The notes below the pieces were generated by a model. That model was not told the DNA's origin. It was given only the letters and a program-made list of their open reading frames with translations, and made no database searches. A DNA stretch of 16,746 nt from positions 1-16,746 of the forward strand of contig JAHHTQ010000039.1 of assembly GCA_020024555.1 (NCBI GenBank). The letters run 5' to 3'. Made by a program: the position numbers and the translations under genes. This DNA comes from Angelakisella sp. Its GTDB lineage: Bacteria > Bacillota > Clostridia > Oscillospirales > Ruminococcaceae. Positions 13,833 through 16,746 of this stretch are shown in pieces. The number at the start of each line of letters is the position of its first letter. Positions within the stretch are counted from its first letter, which is position 1.

Positions 13833-14822
13833 ATAATAGAACAAATTTTAAATATCGAACGAATGGAACACGCGCTTACTCTTTTCGGTAATTGTGATGA
13901 AAATATACACATCTTGGAAAAACACTACTCAGTAAATGTTATTTTCAGAGGCACAGATATAAAAATCAGCGGTGAGCCCGAAAAGGTTATGCTCGCAAGC
14001 AAAACACTGAATATTCTTTTGGCATCAATCGAACGTGGAGAGACACTTAACGAACAAAATATCAGCTATGTCATTTCATTGGTCGATGACGGTAAGGAAG
14101 ACGAAGCCAAAAACTATAACCGAGATGTTATCTGTATTACAAGCAAAGGGAAACCTTTGAAAGCAAAAACAATCGGTCAGCAAAACTATATTCAAAAAAT
14201 TGCCGACAATATTATAACTCTCGGCGTAGGACCTGCCGGTACAGGAAAAACCTATCTTGCTGTTGCTATGGCGGTCAAAGCTTTCCGCGCGCACGAAATC
14301 AACAGAATAATCCTTACACGTCCAGCAGTTGAAGCCGGCGAAAAATTAGGTTTTTTGCCCGGTGATTTGCAAAACAAAGTAGACCCCTATTTACGTCCTC
14401 TTTATGACGCTCTTTTTGATATGCTTGGCGCGGAAAACTTCCAACGATATCAGGAAAAAGGTAACATAGAAGTAGCACCACTTGCCTATATGCGTGGCAG
14501 AACGCTTGATGACAGCTTTATTATCCTTGATGAAGCGCAAAACGCCACTTGCGAACAAATGAAAATGTTTTTGACAAGACTTGGCTTTAATTCAAAAATG
14601 GTTATAACAGGTGACGTTACGCAAATAGATTTGCCTTATGACAAGCGTTCGGGCTTAATTGAGGCAACAAAGATATTAAAAGACATAGAAGATATTTCTA
14701 TTTGCTATTTTACCGAAAAAGACGTTGTACGTCATCGCCTTGTACAAGACATCATAAAAGCTTATGAAAAAGCTACTGAAAACAAAAAGACAACTACCAA
14801 AACAAAGAATGACAGAAAATAA
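13833..14822 (+). CDS. phoH: PhoH-family ATPase
   Basis: This is a cytoplasmic P-loop ATPase of the PhoH (PhoL-like) family, linked to RNA metabolism and usually encoded beside ybeY. With the start chosen here it has 329 residues, close to the usual size. The Walker A motif GPAGTGKT is at about residues 133-140, and the Walker B motif FIILDEAQN is at about 229-237 with DE at 233-234. The N-terminal KH-like region carries LFGNCDENI and FRGTDIKISG. Start choice: AGGAGGG (13820-13826) is ideally placed for ATA at 13833, giving an N-terminus M-I-E-Q that reaches the LFG motif after the usual 15 or so residues. The ATGs at 13749 and 13800 lie before or almost at the predicted transcript start without ribosome sites, and the ATG at 13863 cuts into the domain. 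The ybeY gene follows by 17 bases. Confidence 0.9.
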   Translation: MIEQILNIERMEHALTLFGNCDENIHILEKHYSVNVIFRGTDIKISGEPEKVMLASKTLNILLASIERGETLNEQNISYVISLVDDGKEDEAKNYNRDVICITSKGKPLKAKTIGQQNYIQKIADNIITLGVGPAGTGKTYLAVAMAVKAFRAHEINRIILTRPAVEAGEKLGFLPGDLQNKVDPYLRPLYDALFDMLGAENFQRYQEKGNIEVAPLAYMRGRTLDDSFIILDEAQNATCEQMKMFLTRLGFNSKMVITGDVTQIDLPYDKRSGLIEATKILKDIEDISICYFTEKDVVRHRLVQDIIKAYEKATENKKTTTKTKNDRK

Positions 14823-14839
14823 AAGGGGGATATAGAAAA

Positions 14840-15346
14840 ATGAACAAAGTTAAAGTGCAAATTTCAAACAGACAAAAAGATATAAAAATTCCTGCCGGAA
14901 TAAGACTACTTATCCGTCGCTGTTGTATAGCTGTTCTAAAACACGAAAATTTTGACGGTGATGCCGAAGTTAGCGTAAGCTTTATTAATGATAAAGAAAT
15001 AAAAGAACTAAATGCTCTTTACAGAAACAAAGATATAGAAACTGATGTTCTCTCTTTCCCTTTGGGAGATAACGGTGTATATGATACTAATAACGAAACA
15101 GGAGCAAAAGAGCTCGGTGACATCGTTATATCTGTTGAGAGAGCCGTTGCGCAGGCAAATATGTACGGACATACTTTGCAAAGAGAAATCGGATTTTTAA
15201 CCGTACACTCTATGTTGCATTTACTGGGATATGACCACGAAACAAACGGTCTTGAAGCAAGAATAATGAGAGAAAAAGAAGAAGAAATTTTGTCTAAACT
15301 CGGTCTTAAAAGAGACATATCCTACACAACAGAAGAAAATATTTAA
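14840..15346 (+). CDS. ybeY: YbeY endoribonuclease / rRNA maturation factor
   Basis: This 168-residue metal-dependent endoribonuclease is involved in 16S rRNA 3' end maturation and ribosome quality control. The zinc-binding signature H-x3-H-x5-H is seen as HSMLHLLGYDH, with His123, His127 and His133. The upstream TDVLSFPL and ELGDIVIS strands are conserved in the family. The length is normal. AAGGGGGAT precedes the ATG. It lies between phoH and era with spacings of 17 and 20 bases, so the three form one operon. The dgkA and cdd genes found between ybeY and era in Bacillus are absent. Confidence 0.96.
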   Translation: MNKVKVQISNRQKDIKIPAGIRLLIRRCCIAVLKHENFDGDAEVSVSFINDKEIKELNALYRNKDIETDVLSFPLGDNGVYDTNNETGAKELGDIVISVERAVAQANMYGHTLQREIGFLTVHSMLHLLGYDHETNGLEARIMREKEEEILSKLGLKRDISYTTEENI

Positions 15347-15366
15347 AAAAACAGGAGAGAAAACTA

Positions 15367-16302
15367 TTGACAAAAGAATTTATATTTGATACAACACTAT
15401 ATGGAAATCAAAAATCTGCTTTTATTGCTCTTGTCGGTAAACCAAACGTTGGCAAAAGCTCTCTTTTGAACAGACTTGTCGGTGAAAAACTTGCCATTGT
15501 TACAGATAAACCACAGACAACCAGAACACGCATTACAGGTGTCCTTACTGTTGAAGAAACACAACTTGTATTTCTTGATACCCCCGGTATGCACAAACCA
15601 AAAAATGCGTTAAGCAAAAAAATGATAGAAAGCATTAACGAGACTGTTTCCGATGTTGATTTGGCTGTTCTTGTGGTTGAACCCACAGGAAATCTTACAC
15701 GTGCCGAAGAAGGTTTGATAGAAGATTTTAAAAATCGTCGCTTAAATGCGATTGCTGTACTCAATAAGATTGATTTGATACAAGATAAAACTCAAATTTT
15801 AGAAAAAATGCAATTACTTAACGATAAATTCCATTTTGACGCAATAGTACCTGTTAGCGCTTTGACAGGCGAAGGAATAGACGAACTTATGAAGGTATTT
15901 ATGGATTCTGCTGTCCAAAGTCCGCACTACTTCCCCGACGATACGCTGACAGAACAACCCGAAAAAGTAATTTGCGCAGAACTTATAAGAGAAAAAATAC
16001 TTATAAATATGCGTGACGAAATCCCACACGGTGTTGCGGTTGTTATTGAAAGTATGAAAGAACGTCAAGACAAGCCACTTATGGATATGGAAGCAATGAT
16101 ATATTGCGAACGCAAAAGCCATAAGGGTATGATCATCGGTAAAGGTGGAGCAATGCTGAAAAATATTGCTACACAGGCTCGTCAGGAAATGGAACAATTT
16201 TTGGATATTAAAATTAACTTACAATGTCGGGTAAAAGTTAAAGAAGATTGGAGAAACGAAGAAAATCTTATCCGTTCATTCTTCCCAAAATCTCCGACAT
16301 AA
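15367..16302 (+). CDS. era: GTPase Era, 16S rRNA-binding ribosome assembly factor
   Basis: This 311-residue GTPase binds the 3' end of 16S rRNA and checks maturation of the small ribosomal subunit. G-domain motifs are all present: G1 GKPNVGKSS (residues 24-32), G2 TTRTRITG (51-58), G3 DTPGMH (71-76) and G4 NKID (133-136). The C-terminal KH domain (about residues 200-290) has the IIGKGGAMLKNI loop for RNA binding. The start is TTG at 15367, set by AGGAG (15353-15357) nine bases upstream; no ATG is available near it. The product should begin with formyl-Met-Thr-Lys-Glu. It is the third gene of the operon, followed 55 bases later by tRNA-Arg. Confidence 0.97.
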   Translation: MTKEFIFDTTLYGNQKSAFIALVGKPNVGKSSLLNRLVGEKLAIVTDKPQTTRTRITGVLTVEETQLVFLDTPGMHKPKNALSKKMIESINETVSDVDLAVLVVEPTGNLTRAEEGLIEDFKNRRLNAIAVLNKIDLIQDKTQILEKMQLLNDKFHFDAIVPVSALTGEGIDELMKVFMDSAVQSPHYFPDDTLTEQPEKVICAELIREKILINMRDEIPHGVAVVIESMKERQDKPLMDMEAMIYCERKSHKGMIIGKGGAMLKNIATQARQEMEQFLDIKINLQCRVKVKEDWRNEENLIRSFFPKSPT

Positions 16303-16315
16303 ATTATGATAATAT

Positions 16316-16349
16316 GATTGTCTGTATCTTTTTATTGGTTCAGACAATC
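16316..16349 (+). terminator. Hairpin between era and tRNA-Arg, weak terminator or processing site
   Basis: A nine-base perfect stem (16316-16324 with 16341-16349) has a 16-base loop. Only TTG follows it, not a run of T, so termination should be inefficient. The tRNA begins eight bases after the stem. Confidence 0.45.
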
Positions 16350-16357
16350 TTGTATAT

Positions 16358-16432
16358 GCGTTTGTGATGTAATGGATAGCATAATGGCCTCCGACGCCAT
16401 ATATTCGGGTTCGATTCCCGACAAGCGTGCCA
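16358..16432 (+). tRNA. tRNA-Arg (anticodon CCG)
   Basis: A complete cloverleaf can be drawn. The acceptor stem is 16358-16364 with 16422-16428 (two G-U pairs). The D-stem is ATGT/GCAT with GG in its loop. The anticodon stem ATGGC (16384-16388) pairs perfectly with GCCAT (16396-16400). The loop CTCCGAC carries anticodon CCG at 16391-16393, which reads the arginine codon CGG. The T-stem TCGGG/CCCGA has a TTCGATT loop. The discriminator base is G, and CCA is encoded (16430-16432). No separate promoter is evident upstream. Confidence 0.95.
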
Positions 16433-16447
16433 GTCGAGTACCTCGAC
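16433..16447 (+). other. Trailer hairpin directly after the tRNA CCA
   Basis: GTCGAG and CTCGAC form a six-base perfect stem with a three-base loop, beginning at the first base after CCA. It probably structures the 3' trailer of the tRNA precursor. Confidence 0.5.
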
Positions 16448-16453
16448 ACGTGG

Positions 16454-16487
16454 GACGTGAGCAAAATTTTTGTTCACGTCTTTTTTT
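16454..16487 (+). terminator. Rho-independent terminator after tRNA-Arg
   Basis: GACGTGA (16454-16460) pairs with TCACGTC (16474-16480), and the stem extends by G-U and CAA/TTG pairs. A run of seven T residues (16481-16487) follows. Confidence 0.85.
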
Positions 16488-16586
16488 ATGCTCTCACGTC
16501 ATAAAAAGAGTAAAATCATACCCACTATCTACCCAAAATTACTTTAAATTTTACAGTACTATCCAAAACAAGTAAAAAAACTCTCC

Positions 16587-16624
16587 TTTCAGTATCATCT
16601 GAGCGAAAGCGAATGATACTGAAA
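16587..16624. repeat. Palindromic repeat, copy 1
   Basis: A 12-bp perfect stem (16587-16598 with 16613-16624) encloses a variable loop that holds GAGCGAAAGCGA. The GC-GAAA-GC core can form a GNRA-type tetraloop in RNA. The 28-base core (16592-16619) matches copy 2 at 25 of 28 positions. An A-run follows it on the plus strand. Confidence 0.75.
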
Positions 16625-16672
16625 AAAAGATTAAATTACCCATTACACAATGGTAGGTGAACAAAACTTATC

Positions 16673-16708
16673 TGATGTATCATTCGAGCGAAAGCGAGTG
16701 ATACATCA
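16673..16708. repeat. Palindromic repeat, copy 2
   Basis: A 10-bp perfect stem (16673-16682 with 16699-16708), extendable by a G-U and further pairs, encloses CGAGCGAAAGCGAG. The core at 16677-16704 lies 85 bases after that of copy 1. The outer stem bases differ from copy 1 but remain complementary. Confidence 0.75.
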
Positions 16709-16746
16709 CAATATAAATTATGACAATAACCAAACTATAAAAAAGG

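Larger units (their letters stand above)
16488..16746. other. Non-coding region with two palindromic repeats
   Basis: From the tRNA terminator to the window end no gene is supported. Apart from the two palindromic repeats listed separately, I see a small hairpin around 16640-16653 (CCATT paired with AATGG). An open frame spanning 16318-16575 runs across the tRNA and is not coding. Confidence 0.6.

Noticed and set aside
15408..15764. Minus-strand open frame of 118 codons inside era
   Set aside because: It is the antisense of a fully conserved GTPase domain and has no ribosome site.
16318..16575. Open frame of 85 codons on the plus strand
   Set aside because: It runs through a complete tRNA-Arg gene and its terminator, has no ribosome site and shows no protein-like composition.
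16587..16708. Possible CRISPR array
   Set aside because: There are only two repeat units, each a self-contained palindrome with diverged ends, and no cas genes are present.

Overview
This window is AT-rich chromosomal DNA, most likely from an endospore-forming, Gram-positive anaerobe of the class Clostridia. The evidence is the low GC, the strong AGGAGG-type ribosome sites, a SipL-type spore morphogenesis protein (SPOCS domains plus a C-terminal LysM), a YmfF/YmfH peptidase pair, a phoH-ybeY-era cluster and a tRNA with an encoded CCA end. Genus cannot be fixed from the sequence alone. I see no prophage, insertion sequence, CRISPR array, rRNA or riboswitch.

Layout. Positions 12-1006 (+) hold a small membrane protein and a coiled-coil/zinc-ribbon protein behind an extended -10 promoter, ending at a strong terminator. 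Positions 1084-2274 (-) hold a stand-alone gap gene with its own promoter and terminator. Positions 2464-5339 (+) hold a secreted, serine-rich, membrane-anchored protein followed by the SipL homologue; a hairpin between them can bury the sipL ribosome site. Positions 5396-6182 (+) hold a GNAT-like protein with a C-terminal extension, preceded by a possible leader ORF. Positions 6220-7627 (+) hold a MATE transporter. It converges on a minus-strand pair of nadE and a low-molecular-weight tyrosine phosphatase (8842-7634). Further right on the minus strand is a probable operon of a second MATE transporter, ymfF and ymfH (12908-8934). Next is a short unrecognised gene (13483-13043) with a palindrome over its -10 box. 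Positions 13772-16302 (+) hold the phoH-ybeY-era ribosome-maturation and RNA-handling cluster. It is followed by tRNA-Arg(CCG), a terminator, and two copies of an imperfect palindromic repeat with a GAAA-tetraloop core.

How the genes work together. PhoH, YbeY and Era are linked in rRNA and ribosome metabolism, and the tRNA-Arg may share their transcript. SipL acts in spore coat assembly, and the adjacent secreted protein may or may not share that role. YmfF and YmfH look like an inactive/active M16 pair. Most of the window is ordinary housekeeping.

The items most worth a second look are the paired palindromic repeats with compensatory flanks near 16.6-16.7 kb, an apparent AUA start for phoH, the palindrome over the promoter of the 146-residue gene, the hairpin over the sipL ribosome site, and an apparent ACG-started leader ORF before the GNAT gene. 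I found nothing that clearly amounts to a new multi-gene system.
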